Assembly: GCA_021779955.1 (NCBI GenBank)
Contig: JAJXZS010000027.1
Coordinates: 1 to 64,000 of the forward strand
Source of the DNA: Chloroflexota bacterium
Lineage (GTDB): Bacteria > Chloroflexota > Anaerolineae > Anaerolineales > Anaerolineaceae
Length of the DNA: 64,000 nucleotides
Direction of reading: 5' to 3'
Position numbers and translations under genes: made by a program. The notes under the pieces are model-generated. The model worked only from the letters and a program-made list of their open reading frames with translations, was not told where the DNA came from and ran no database searches. This document shows, one piece after another, positions 1 to 8,679 of this stretch (its first letter is position 1; each line of letters opens with the position of its first letter).

Positions 1-1
1 A

Positions 2-328
2 AGCCCATTGATGGAATTTCAGGTGGTGCAAGACATCCTGCCTGAACACGAGAACAATCCTCAGAATGCACTGCGCAGCATTCTGCGAACCGCCATCGAG
101 CAGACGCGTCCGGAAGGCGAAAGAAAATACACAAGCGAGTGGATATTGTATAATATTCTCGACTTGAAATTCATGGAAGGCAAAAGAGTTCGAGAAATCG
201 CACGCAGGTTGGCCATCAGCGAAGCGGATCTTTACCGCAAACAGAGGGTGGCAGTGGAGGCTATTACCAACAATATTGTTCAAATGGAACTAAAAGCATT
301 GGAAATGAAAAAGGGAACTGTCGGTTAG
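2..328 (+). CDS. C-terminal part of a sigma-70 region-4-like HTH protein (5' truncated)
   Basis: The frame is open to the window edge and the first internal ATG (position 11) has no Shine-Dalgarno sequence, so this is probably the end of a longer gene. The last 60 residues hold a helix-turn-helix of the kind seen in sigma-70 region 4: a basic helix (GKRVREIARRLAIS) followed by a recognition helix (EADLYRKQRVAVEAI). DNA binding is inferred from this motif. The gene ends 38 bases before the S1-domain gene and could share its transcript. Without the N-terminus it cannot be told whether this is a true sigma factor or a regulator that borrowed the HTH. Confidence 0.6.
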   Translation, partial: SPLMEFQVVQDILPEHENNPQNALRSILRTAIEQTRPEGERKYTSEWILYNILDLKFMEGKRVREIARRLAISEADLYRKQRVAVEAITNNIVQMELKALEMKKGTVG

Positions 329-366
329 CATTATGGCCTTTATTGTAAGCCAGGGAGGGGATATCC

Positions 367-1314
367 ATGGAACAGGACGAAGTTGTACGGGAGGGTTGTG
401 ATGACGTCCCTGAGCTCGACGAGGGATGGTGGTCGTCAATATTGAACGACGAGAGCTCTTACACTGAGGACTCAAGCGTAGTCGAGACAAAAACAAATCC
501 CGTTCCGCAAGTGGGAGCGCTGGATTGGGATTGTGTCAGAGAGCTTTATGAACACGATGAGGTGGTTTTGCTCACAGTGCACGGGTTCAACCGGGGCGGG
601 TTGCTCGTCCAGGGCGATTGCATCCAGGGATTTGTACCCGTGAGCCACCTTGTGGACATGCCGACAAATGTGACGGATGAACAGCGGCATAACCTGCTAT
701 CCGAATATATCGGAAAATCGCTCTATTTGAAGGTGATCGAGTGCGAGCCTTCGTGCGACAGGGTCGTTCTCTCAGAAAGGGCTGCCCAGGCGGGTGAAGG
801 GAAACGCAAGGAGCTTTTCGAATCACTGAGAGCAGGGTCGACCCTCAGCGGCATCGTGACGAATATCACCGATTTCGGCGCATTCATCGATCTTGGAGGG
901 GTGGAAGGCCTGATCCACGTTTCCGAGCTGTCGTGGGGTCGGGTGGACAAACCCGATAAATTCCTCCAGATCGGTCAGCAGGTAAGGGTGATGGTGCTTT
1001 CAGTTAACGAAGAGACCAGCCGGATTGCGCTCAGCTTGAAGCGTTTGGCCGCGAATCCGTGGGAAGAACTGCTCAGGAAGTACAGCATCGGCGACGTCGT
1101 CGAAGCGTATATTACTTCCATCCTGAAATTTGGCGCATTCGCCAGGCTGGACGAGGGCGTGGAGGGGCTGATCCATATTTCGTGCATCGCGCAGGGAAAC
1201 GATCACCCCAACCTGCAAAAGATGTTCACTAGCGGACAAAAAGTCACCGTGCGCATTCTGCATATCGACGCAGAAAGACGGCGCCTTGGATTGGGCCTGG
1301 TCACTACGGAATGA
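367..1314 (+). CDS. S1 RNA-binding domain protein (ribosomal protein S1-like)
   Basis: A 315-residue protein starting after an AGGGAGGGG ribosome-binding site. An acidic N-terminal 50 residues is followed by three S1 OB-fold repeats: a divergent one at about 55-135, and two clear ones at about 156-226 (SGIVTNITDFGAFIDLGG, GLIHVSELSW) and 240-310 (SILKFGAFARLDEGVEGLIH). Proteins with two to four S1 repeats bind single-stranded RNA and usually act in translation. It is shorter than E. coli S1 (six repeats) and closer to the short S1 homologues of other phyla. Its stop codon overlaps the ftsK start in an ATGA, implying translational coupling to the DNA translocase. Confidence 0.88.
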   Translation: MEQDEVVREGCDDVPELDEGWWSSILNDESSYTEDSSVVETKTNPVPQVGALDWDCVRELYEHDEVVLLTVHGFNRGGLLVQGDCIQGFVPVSHLVDMPTNVTDEQRHNLLSEYIGKSLYLKVIECEPSCDRVVLSERAAQAGEGKRKELFESLRAGSTLSGIVTNITDFGAFIDLGGVEGLIHVSELSWGRVDKPDKFLQIGQQVRVMVLSVNEETSRIALSLKRLAANPWEELLRKYSIGDVVEAYITSILKFGAFARLDEGVEGLIHISCIAQGNDHPNLQKMFTSGQKVTVRILHIDAERRRLGLGLVTTE

Positions 1315-3479
1315 ATTTGAAATCAGATCCAACGCGCAGTAATATGAGCGGCAAGAACCTGTCCCTCGAACCGCTGGGTGCTGCACCAGGCGGCGGAAGG
1401 CAGGTTCTTTCGCACATCCATAAGTTTGCCTGGGATTTACTGGGCACACTGATTCTATTGCTTGCCGCGTTGATCTTTTTGGGCACGTTTCGCTTTTCGC
1501 AAGGTTTTTTGATCAATCCTCTGGTCGGTTTGGTCAGGCAGGGGATTGGATGGGGGATCTACCTCTTCATTTTGATGCTCCTGCTGCTCGGAATTGCCTG
1601 TTTCAGGCATAGGGCGGGCAAACCCGTTGGTCTCACCCTCGGACAGGTTGTCTCGATCGAGGGGTTATTCTTCTGCATCATCAGCCTGGCATCGGTCTTT
1701 GGCGGGTTCTCCATCGAAAGGGCGGGTGCGGGGCAGGATGGGGGCACCATCGGCTGGGGACTTGCCCAGTTTATCTTCTCGTTTCTGCCTGCGCCGTTCG
1801 GCACGATCCTCATCTTTTTGTTGATGGTATTGTTCGTCTACTGGGGCTTTGGAATTTCCAAACTCGTAGCTCGAAATCTTGGCCAATGGGTGGACTCGAC
1901 AGCGCGTCCCATTCCGACGGCTGAGGAAGCCAGGGCTGACCTGGCGCGCAGGGAACAAACCCGGGTTCGTCCGAATGATCCGCAGCAGGTGGAGAAGCTC
2001 ATGCCGCAGGCGCTCTGGCGAGATGACCGCCTTCCGCCCATCAACTTGCTGATCCAGGATCAGAGCGTCAAGCCGGATGAAGAGATGATTCGCATGAATG
2101 CCCTGGTCATCGAGAAGACGCTGGGTGAATTCGGCATACCGGCAAAGGTCATTGGATACCGCATGGGGCCGACTGTCACCCAATACGCGCTCGAGCCGGG
2201 TTTCATCGAACGCCAGGGTCCTGATGGCGAGATGGTGAAGCAAAAAGTAAGGGTTTCGCAGATTTCGACGCTGTCCAAAGACCTCGCACTGGCGCTCTCA
2301 GCCGAGAGGCTGCGCATCGAAGCCCCCGTGCCCGGGCGTTCATATATGGGTATCGAGGTGCCAAACTCGCAAAGCACGGTGGTGCATTTGCGTGGGCTGC
2401 TGGAATCGGATGAGTTCAAGCGGATGGCATCCCCGCTGGCGCTGGTGCTTGGCAAAAGCGTTTCGGGTGAACCGGTGCTTGGAGACCTGGCGCGGATGCC
2501 CCACCTGTTGATCGCAGGCACCACCGGATCGGGGAAGTCGGTGTGCATTGCAGCCATCACAGCCTGCCTGGTGATGAACAACACGCCAGACGATCTGAAA
2601 ATGGTGATGCTCGACCCGAAAATGGTCGAATTGGTGCGCTTCAATGGATTGCCGCATTTGCTTGGCAAGGTGGAAACCGATCTCGAGCGGATGCTGGCAG
2701 TATTGCGATGGGCGCAAGCGGAAATGGATGCGCGCTACCGTATGCTCGAAACAGTGCATGCGCGCGACCTGGAGGATTACAACCGCAAGATGCAGCGCAA
2801 GAAGCAGCCGACCTTGCCGCAAATCGTGCTCATGATCGATGAGCTGGCAGACTTGATGATGTCTGCTCCCGAGCAAACCGAGCACAGCCTGGTGCGCCTG
2901 GCGCAGATGGCGCGAGCAACGGGAATTCATCTCGTGGTTGCCACGCAGCGGCCAAGTACCGACGTGGTCACCGGGCTGATCAAGGCAAATTTCCCGGCAC
3001 GCATATCCTTTACGGTTGCGTCGTCGGTGGATTCGCGGGTTGTGCTGGATATGAACGGTGCGGAAACGCTGCTTGGCAAGGGTGACATGCTATTCCTCGA
3101 TCCTGAGGTGGGCTCATTGCAGCGCGCCCAGGGCGCCATGGTGATGGATCAGGAAGTCGAGAAGATCATGAACCACTGGCAGGAGTTCAAGAAAACCAGC
3201 GTTGAGGTTGGAGCCCCCTGGGAATCGCTGATCGAGTCGCATGGCGACGAGGATTCTGACGCGCTGGTCGAACAGGCCATCGAGGTGGTCAAGAATGCCG
3301 GTAAAGCCAGCGCTTCGCTATTGCAGAGGAGACTGCGCGTGGGATATCCAAGAGCCGCGAGGCTGATCGATGAACTCGAGGATATGGGCGTGGTTGGGCC
3401 GGCAGTGGGAAGCGGCAAGGATAGGGAAGTGCTCATCGATGGCGCCTCAGACCCGGACCTCGATGAGGAGATCGAGTAA
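1311..3479 (+). CDS. ftsK: DNA translocase FtsK/SpoIIIE
   Basis: A 722-residue membrane-anchored ATPase that pumps chromosomal DNA at the division septum. Four hydrophobic segments lie at about 42-62, 80-100, 118-134 and 153-178. The alpha/beta motor domain follows, with Walker A AGTTGSGKSV near residue 402 and Walker B VLMIDELADLM near 505. The last 70 residues form the winged-helix gamma domain that reads orientation sequences in family members. The length is close to SpoIIIE, with a short linker rather than the long one of E. coli FtsK. The start overlaps the upstream S1 gene by four bases. Confidence 0.97.
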   Translation: MNLKSDPTRSNMSGKNLSLEPLGAAPGGGRQVLSHIHKFAWDLLGTLILLLAALIFLGTFRFSQGFLINPLVGLVRQGIGWGIYLFILMLLLLGIACFRHRAGKPVGLTLGQVVSIEGLFFCIISLASVFGGFSIERAGAGQDGGTIGWGLAQFIFSFLPAPFGTILIFLLMVLFVYWGFGISKLVARNLGQWVDSTARPIPTAEEARADLARREQTRVRPNDPQQVEKLMPQALWRDDRLPPINLLIQDQSVKPDEEMIRMNALVIEKTLGEFGIPAKVIGYRMGPTVTQYALEPGFIERQGPDGEMVKQKVRVSQISTLSKDLALALSAERLRIEAPVPGRSYMGIEVPNSQSTVVHLRGLLESDEFKRMASPLALVLGKSVSGEPVLGDLARMPHLLIAGTTGSGKSVCIAAITACLVMNNTPDDLKMVMLDPKMVELVRFNGLPHLLGKVETDLERMLAVLRWAQAEMDARYRMLETVHARDLEDYNRKMQRKKQPTLPQIVLMIDELADLMMSAPEQTEHSLVRLAQMARATGIHLVVATQRPSTDVVTGLIKANFPARISFTVASSVDSRVVLDMNGAETLLGKGDMLFLDPEVGSLQRAQGAMVMDQEVEKIMNHWQEFKKTSVEVGAPWESLIESHGDEDSDALVEQAIEVVKNAGKASASLLQRRLRVGYPRAARLIDELEDMGVVGPAVGSGKDREVLIDGASDPDLDEEIE

Positions 3480-3563
3480 TATATTCTTGACATGTATCCC
3501 CAGAACGATTAGGATACAACTCGATTGGTGGTAAGATAGCACATGCTTAATGAAGGAATCCGG

Positions 3564-4166
3564 ATGTCCGAAGAAAAATGGTCTTTTGAACAATTTCTGA
3601 GGAACACATTCAAAAGACCTTTAGATTCGATCGCAGGTTTTCTGCTTCGAATTGGAGTGACCGCAAATGCCGTTACCGTATTTGGCTTGGTGGTCAGCGC
3701 CGCGGCTGCGGTGCTGATCGGCATGGGCCAACTTCTGCCGGGCGGCCTTATTTTGCTCTTTGGAGCGCCAATGGATGCCCTGGACGGCGCGCTGGCCAGG
3801 TTATCCGGGAAATCTTCGAATTTCGGCGCATTCCTCGATTCTGTGACAGACCGGTATGAAGAGATTTTCGTCTTTGGCGGCTTGCTCTTTTATTTTTTGC
3901 AGGCGGGCGACGCTCTTGCGTGCGTACTCGTGTTTGTTTCGGCGGCAGGAAGCGTACTGGTTTCGTATGTCAAAGCCAGGGCGGAAGCGTTGGGTTTTGA
4001 AGCCAAGGTCGGGCTATTTTCACGCGTCGGACGATTGGTCATTTTGATCCCCTGCTTGATTTTCAACATCCCCCTGGTCGCGCTGTGGATACTTGCCATC
4101 TTCACCAATGTAACGGCGATTCAACGATTTATCCATGTTCAAAGGCAATCGCGCCTTGGGCAATAG
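3564..4166 (+). CDS. CDP-alcohol phosphatidyltransferase family protein
   Basis: Integral membrane enzyme of phospholipid head-group synthesis. It carries the complete family signature D-x2-DG-x2-AR-x8-G-x3-D-x3-D, seen as DALDGALAR followed by G, AFLD and SVTD at about residues 71-97; the aspartates hold the catalytic metals. Several hydrophobic helices follow. The ATG at 3564 is chosen because it has a GAAGGA site at proper spacing; an upstream in-frame ATG at 3543 has none. The head-group alcohol (glycerol phosphate, inositol phosphate or another) cannot be read from the sequence. It precedes lgt, another membrane-lipid-using enzyme, by 29 bases. Confidence 0.9.
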   Translation: MSEEKWSFEQFLRNTFKRPLDSIAGFLLRIGVTANAVTVFGLVVSAAAAVLIGMGQLLPGGLILLFGAPMDALDGALARLSGKSSNFGAFLDSVTDRYEEIFVFGGLLFYFLQAGDALACVLVFVSAAGSVLVSYVKARAEALGFEAKVGLFSRVGRLVILIPCLIFNIPLVALWILAIFTNVTAIQRFIHVQRQSRLGQ

Positions 4167-4195
4167 CGATCCTACTTAGATAAGGAAACAACCTC

Positions 4196-5044
4196 ATGCC
4201 TGGAATTACGATATTTGGAGTCTCGATCCACTTCTACGGGATCATCATCATGGGCGGCGCGATTGCTGCTGCTTTCATGTCTGCGTGGCTGGCGAAAAAG
4301 CACGGCCAGAACCCGGACGATATTTGGGATATGCTTCCCTGGATATTGATTGCCGGCATTATCGGTGCAAGGTTGTGGCATGTGTTCACGCCGCCGGCTT
4401 CGAGCCTGATCAATGGAGTCAATCCCTATTTCATTCATCCATTGGACGCCCTGTATATCTGGCGCGGCGGGCTGGGAATTCCGGGCGCGGTAATGGGCGG
4501 GGCGCTTGCCCTATTTATCTACACGCGAGCAAAAAAGCAAAGCTTCCTCACGTGGACGGATATCATCGCACCGGGATTGGCGCTTGCCCAGGCGGTCGGG
4601 CGCTGGGGCAATTTCGTCAACCAGGAAGTTTACGGTTTACCTTCCAATCTGCCCTGGGCGATCTATATCGATCCTGCTCACCGGCTGCCCGGTTACGAGA
4701 ATGTTGCATACTACCAGCCGACGTTCCTGTACGAATCGATTTGGGACCTGTTGAACATGGGTCTGTTGCTTTGGCTGACCTTCAGGCGATCCGACAAACT
4801 CAAGCCCGGCGATATTTTCCTCACTTACCTGATCGTGTACCCGGTGGGAAGGTTCTTGCTTGAGTTCATCCGCATTGACTATTCACCGGTGTTTGGCATC
4901 AATATCAACCAGTGGTTGATGGCCGTGATCGCAGTTGCAGCTTCGATTGCTATGATCATCAGGCATCGCAAGGGCGCGAAGGCGACTGAACCCGGTGCGC
5001 CTGCCGCTTCTTCACCGCAGGAGCCCCCATCGGGCGCTGAATAA
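4196..5044 (+). CDS. lgt: Prolipoprotein diacylglyceryl transferase
   Basis: Seven-helix membrane enzyme that moves a diacylglyceryl group from phosphatidylglycerol onto the lipobox cysteine of prolipoproteins. The diagnostic Lgt signature GRWGNFVNQEVYG is present at about residues 135-147, the catalytic N-terminal region contains the expected HFYGIIIMGG, and the 282-residue length is normal. An AAGGAA site precedes the ATG. A client exists in this window: the PD40-repeat protein at 44281 has a classic lipobox. The C-terminal 25 residues are Ala/Pro-rich, an unimportant extension. Confidence 0.97.
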   Translation: MPGITIFGVSIHFYGIIIMGGAIAAAFMSAWLAKKHGQNPDDIWDMLPWILIAGIIGARLWHVFTPPASSLINGVNPYFIHPLDALYIWRGGLGIPGAVMGGALALFIYTRAKKQSFLTWTDIIAPGLALAQAVGRWGNFVNQEVYGLPSNLPWAIYIDPAHRLPGYENVAYYQPTFLYESIWDLLNMGLLLWLTFRRSDKLKPGDIFLTYLIVYPVGRFLLEFIRIDYSPVFGININQWLMAVIAVAASIAMIIRHRKGAKATEPGAPAASSPQEPPSGAE

Positions 5045-5055
5045 GCCTGACTTGA

Positions 5056-5083
5056 TTGAACTAGTGGCTGCCCGCCGTATAAT
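5056..5083 (+). promoter_or_regulatory. Sigma-70-type promoter of the metallo-hydrolase gene
   Basis: TTGAAC at 5056-5061 and TATAAT at 5078-5083 are separated by 16 bases and lie 36 bases before the ATG at 5119. Confidence 0.7.
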
Positions 5084-5118
5084 GGATGAGGTAGCCATTA
5101 TTCATTTAAGGAGGATGT

Positions 5119-5871
5119 ATGGAACGATTGACCATCCTGGGCTCGGCTTACGCGATTCCCAACATGAATCAAGATAATTCTCATCTACTGGTCGAGACGT
5201 CGAAGCGCATCATCCTGATCGACTGCGGCAATTCCCCTGTAGTTAAACTCGCAAAGGCGGAGATTGCCATCAATTCGGTCACCGACCTGATCATCACCCA
5301 TTTTCATGCCGACCACGTTGCGAGCCTGCCGCTGCTGCTGATGGATATGTGGCTGGAGAAACGCACTGATCCGCTGCGGATTTACGGCCTTGAGTTCACG
5401 CTTGAGCACATCCGCATGTTGATGGATGTATTCGATTGGCAGAAGTGGGAACCCATGTTCCCTGTGGAGTTCATCCGCCTATCGGACACGGCCGAGACTT
5501 CATTGATCAGCGACGACCAGCTCAAGATCTTGAGCATGCCGGTCAAACACCTGGTGCCAAATGTCGGCTTGCGCATGGAGTTTCCGGCGAGGCGCTGCAC
5601 CGCCGTCTATACCAGCGACACAGAGCCGTGCGACAATATCATCAAGCTGGCCCGGGGCGCGGATATCTTGATGCAGGAGACGTCAGGCAGAGCCAAGGGG
5701 CATACATCTGCCACCCAGGCAGGCGAGTTGGCGGCAGAAGCCGGCGTGAAGCGGCTGATCATGATCCATTACGATTCGACGATCCCGGAAGAGCGCCTGC
5801 TTGCGGACGCTGTGAAGTCATTCAACGGGAGAATCGATCTGGCTAGAGACTGGATGGTGCTGTTGGATTGA
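5119..5871 (+). CDS. MBL-fold metallo-hydrolase (RNase Z-like group)
   Basis: A 250-residue metallo-beta-lactamase-fold protein. The zinc-binding motif HFHADH is at about residues 60-65 in an LIITHFHADH strand-loop, a later metal ligand is in YTSDTEP (about 170), and a third histidine lies in the C-terminal IMIHYDS. The arrangement is that of the RNase Z/ElaC and phosphodiesterase branch rather than true beta-lactamases. An ideal AAGGAGGA site fixes the start. It has its own promoter. Substrate is unknown; tRNA 3' processing or cyclic phosphodiester hydrolysis are the family options. Confidence 0.85.
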   Translation: MERLTILGSAYAIPNMNQDNSHLLVETSKRIILIDCGNSPVVKLAKAEIAINSVTDLIITHFHADHVASLPLLLMDMWLEKRTDPLRIYGLEFTLEHIRMLMDVFDWQKWEPMFPVEFIRLSDTAETSLISDDQLKILSMPVKHLVPNVGLRMEFPARRCTAVYTSDTEPCDNIIKLARGADILMQETSGRAKGHTSATQAGELAAEAGVKRLIMIHYDSTIPEERLLADAVKSFNGRIDLARDWMVLLD

Positions 5872-5874
5872 CCG

Positions 5875-6378
5875 CTACCAGCCCTGAAGGTAGTCCGTCC
5901 ATTCCTGATTCTCCGGAAGGTAATGCCCGAAGATGTAATTGGCAGAGTGGGGCGGTTCTTTGGGGAGATTGGTCAAAGTCATCCCCGATTCCTTAAGCGA
6001 CAGGCCGCCTTTGCGGTGATTGCAGGATGGGCAGGCAGCCACAACATTCGTCCACATGTGGGCGCCACCCATGTGACGCGGCAGAACGTGGTCGATGGTG
6101 AGGTTGGTGGTTTGCTTTCCGCAGTACTGGCAGGTATAGTGGTCGCGGCGGAGGATCTCGCGGCGGGTGAGGCGGACGTGAGGATGCGGGGCGTGGATCA
6201 TCTGTTGCAGGCGGATGACGGAAGGGATGGGGTATTCGGCGCGGGCAGTGTGTATGACGCCCCTGCCGTTGAGAATCAGAAGAGCTTTGTCCGCCAGCAT
6301 CAAGCCAAGCGCGCGATGGAAGTTGGTGACGTTGACGGGTTCGTAGTTCGCATTGAGAACCAATACAGCGTGTTCCAT
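5875..6378 (-). CDS. HNH endonuclease family protein
   Basis: A 167-residue single-domain HNH nuclease. Two CxxC zinc knuckles (CQYC and CPSC) bracket the HNH core, seen as LTIDHVLPRHMGG, WTNVVAAC and NHRKGG at about residues 92-130. The N-terminal half (AVLVLNANYEPVNV, then LLADKALLIL) matches the widespread stand-alone HNH proteins of bacteria, which are not linked to introns or restriction systems here. The ATG at 6378 is preferred because family members start at MEHAVLVLN and because a -10 box sits nine bases upstream. Convergent with the metallo-hydrolase, only 3 bases apart. The biological role of this family is poorly defined. Confidence 0.88.
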   Translation of the reverse strand: MEHAVLVLNANYEPVNVTNFHRALGLMLADKALLILNGRGVIHTARAEYPIPSVIRLQQMIHAPHPHVRLTRREILRRDHYTCQYCGKQTTNLTIDHVLPRHMGGAHMWTNVVAACPSCNHRKGGLSLKESGMTLTNLPKEPPHSANYIFGHYLPENQEWTDYLQGW

Positions 6379-6387
6379 ATTTTTACG

Positions 6388-6396
6388 ATTATAGCA
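6388..6396 (-). promoter_or_regulatory. Extended -10 element giving a probably leaderless HNH mRNA
   Basis: On the minus strand TGCTATAAT ends nine bases before the ATG at 6378. A start point 6-8 bases below the -10 leaves almost no leader, and no Shine-Dalgarno sequence is present. Confidence 0.6.
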
Positions 6397-6434
6397 TCGA
6401 ATAACCGGGAAAGCAGTCATATTTGGAGGTTAAG

Positions 6435-7355
6435 ATGCGCATAGCCATTATAGGGGGAAGAGGGTTGATCGGGATGGCAGCGGCGAGGGAATTGCGGGCT
6501 GCCGGTCATGATGCGGTACTGCTGAGCCGGCGCGCCGAACCTGGCGAAACTGTGGATCGCTTTGAAGTCAGGCAGTGGGACGGCCGGAGCGCAGACGAAC
6601 TTGCCAGGATCGTCGATGGAATGGACGGGCTGGTCAACCTGGCGGGGGAGAGCATCGGGAAAGGCCGCTGGAGCGAGCGGCGAAAGCAAGTGATTGTGGA
6701 TAGCCGCCTGCGGCCGGCATGGGCAATCGTGGAGGCATGGCCCAGGTTGAAAGCACCTCCCGCTGTGTTTGTGCAGGCGAGCGCCATGGGTTTCTACGGC
6801 AATTCCGTACAACCGGTGGATGAAAGCTCACCGGCAGGGACCGGATTTCAAGCCGCGTTGTGCGTAAAATGGGAAGCATCCACTCAAGCCGTTGCCCAAT
6901 CCTCCACCAGGCGCGTGGTTATCCGCTCCGGGTTGGTGCTGGATCGAGCGCGGGGCATATTGCCACAGATGATGCTGCCTTTCAGGCTGTTTGTGGGCGG
7001 CGCAGAGGGCAGCGGCAGTCAATGGATGAGCTGGATCCATATTGCCGATGAAGCCCACGCCATCCGGTATTTACTCGAGCATGAGGAGGCGAGCGGGGTC
7101 TACAATCTAACGTCGCCCCAACCTGTCACCAATGCGGAGTTTGGCCGGGAGATTGCGAAGGCGCTACGGCGTCCCTACTGGTTCAAGATTCCCGCGTTCG
7201 CACTGCGCCTGGTGCTTGGCGAAATGAGCAGCCTTTTGCTTGAAAGTCAAAAAGTGCTCCCAACCCGGCTGACGAACAGCGGATTCGAATTTCAGTACCC
7301 CAATTTACGCGATGCCTTGGCCGACCTTTTGAGCTCACGAAGTCAAAACGGCTGA
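6435..7355 (+). CDS. TIGR01777 family epimerase (SDR superfamily)
   Basis: A 306-residue extended short-chain dehydrogenase fold protein. The Rossmann motif IGGRGLIG is at the N-terminus, GLVNLAGE (about residue 70) is the family's hallmark after the second beta-alpha unit, and VFVQASAMGFYG contains the YG-type active-site region. The C-terminal DUF1731-like part ends in TNSGFEFQYP. This is the YfcH/SDR39U1 group, whose physiological substrate is not known. The ATG at 6435 has a consensus GGAGG at 7-base spacing. Divergent from the HNH gene by 56 bases, so both start in the same short region. Confidence 0.92.
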   Translation: MRIAIIGGRGLIGMAAARELRAAGHDAVLLSRRAEPGETVDRFEVRQWDGRSADELARIVDGMDGLVNLAGESIGKGRWSERRKQVIVDSRLRPAWAIVEAWPRLKAPPAVFVQASAMGFYGNSVQPVDESSPAGTGFQAALCVKWEASTQAVAQSSTRRVVIRSGLVLDRARGILPQMMLPFRLFVGGAEGSGSQWMSWIHIADEAHAIRYLLEHEEASGVYNLTSPQPVTNAEFGREIAKALRRPYWFKIPAFALRLVLGEMSSLLLESQKVLPTRLTNSGFEFQYPNLRDALADLLSSRSQNG

Positions 7356-7369
7356 ATTTGAGAAAGGAT

Positions 7370-7378
7370 TGGTATAAT
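7370..7378 (+). promoter_or_regulatory. Extended -10 promoter of tyrS
   Basis: TGGTATAAT fits the TGn-TATAAT extended -10 consensus 44 bases before the tyrS ATG. No good -35 is visible. The short leader excludes a T-box. Confidence 0.55.
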
Positions 7379-7422
7379 CAGGCTATTAATCTTTTCTCAT
7401 AGTTCTCACAAAGGAGGCCGCA

Positions 7423-8643
7423 ATGAACATAGATGAACAGGTCGAATATTTGATGCAGGGCACCGAATATGGCGACGAGCAGCTCAAGAAGAACATGGCA
7501 GATGAGCTGCGTTCACGGTTGATCGCATGTCAAAAGGAAGGACGTCCTTTGCGTGTTTATTGCGGCTTCGACCCCCGTACGACCGACCTTCACCTTGGCC
7601 ACACGGTGCCGCTGCGCAAGATGCGCCAGTTCCAGGAACTTGGGCATGACGTGACCTTCCTGGTGGGCACATACACTTCGCTGATCGGAGACCCTTCGGA
7701 CAAGGATGTGCTGCGTCCGCAATTGTCGCCGGAGACCGTGAAACAGAACGCCCTGACCTACGCCGAGCAGGTTTTTAATATCGGCGTGCTTGACCCAACG
7801 ATAACGCACGTCCGATTCAATGACGAATGGCTTTCGAAGGTGACTTTCGAGCAGTTGATCAAGATGGCATCCAACTTCACGGTGCAGCAATTCATGACCC
7901 GCGAGAATTTCAAGCTGCGCTGGGAAAAGCAAGACGCGATCTACCTGCACGAGACGTTTTACTCGCTGATGCAGGGCTTCGACGCCTACACGTTGAAGGC
8001 CGATGTGCAGATCGGGGGCTCTGACCAATTGTTCAATATCATGACCGCCGCCCGCAAAATTATGACTTCCATGGGAGAATTGCCGAACATCGCCATCATC
8101 GTCGGCATATTGCCCGGCACAGACGGCGTGGTCAAGATGAGCAAGTCGCTGGGCAACCATATACCGCTCAATACCGGTGCCTCAGACATGTACGGCAAGG
8201 TGATGAGCATTCCCGATTCCGCCGTAGGGAAATTCTTCCGTCTTGTCACGCCGATGACCCCGCCGCAGATCGCCGAAGTGGAGAATGCGGTCAAAGCCGG
8301 AACGCTGCACCCGCGCGATGCGAAGATGCGGCTTGCACGCGAAATTGTAGCGGCTTTCTTCAGCAAACAGGAAGCGGAAGATGCCGAGCATAATTTCGTC
8401 GAGACATTCCAGAAGGGCGGCATGCCCGGGGAGATCGACGAGTTCAAAGTCGGCGACGGAATGCCGCTTGTCGACCTGCTTGTCTCGGCAGGCTTGGCGA
8501 AAAGCAAGAACGAATCGCGCCGGCTGATCGACCAGAAAGGCGTCAAGCTCGATGGCGCCGTGCTTACCGACCCGATGCTCGTCATTCACGGTAATGGCGT
8601 TCTGCAAGTCGGCAAACGACACTTCCTGAAACTGGTGAAATAA
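7423..8643 (+). CDS. tyrS: Tyrosyl-tRNA synthetase
   Basis: Class I aminoacyl-tRNA synthetase that charges tRNA-Tyr. The HIGH-type motif appears as HLGH (about residue 55), KMSKS as VKMSKSLGNHI (about 237), and the last 60 residues form an S4 RNA-binding domain (VDLLVSAGLAKSKNESRRLI). At 406 residues it fits the TyrZ-like subgroup of bacterial enzymes. AAAGGAGG precedes the ATG. A rho-independent terminator follows within 10 bases, so this is likely a single-gene unit. Confidence 0.96.
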   Translation: MNIDEQVEYLMQGTEYGDEQLKKNMADELRSRLIACQKEGRPLRVYCGFDPRTTDLHLGHTVPLRKMRQFQELGHDVTFLVGTYTSLIGDPSDKDVLRPQLSPETVKQNALTYAEQVFNIGVLDPTITHVRFNDEWLSKVTFEQLIKMASNFTVQQFMTRENFKLRWEKQDAIYLHETFYSLMQGFDAYTLKADVQIGGSDQLFNIMTAARKIMTSMGELPNIAIIVGILPGTDGVVKMSKSLGNHIPLNTGASDMYGKVMSIPDSAVGKFFRLVTPMTPPQIAEVENAVKAGTLHPRDAKMRLAREIVAAFFSKQEAEDAEHNFVETFQKGGMPGEIDEFKVGDGMPLVDLLVSAGLAKSKNESRRLIDQKGVKLDGAVLTDPMLVIHGNGVLQVGKRHFLKLVK

Positions 8644-8650
8644 GAATGAA

Positions 8651-8679
8651 ACCTTCCGCATTTGCGGGAGGTTTTTTTG
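8651..8679 (+). terminator. Intrinsic terminator of tyrS
   Basis: ACCTTCCGC pairs with GCGGGAGGT around an ATTT loop, followed by seven T residues. Confidence 0.9.
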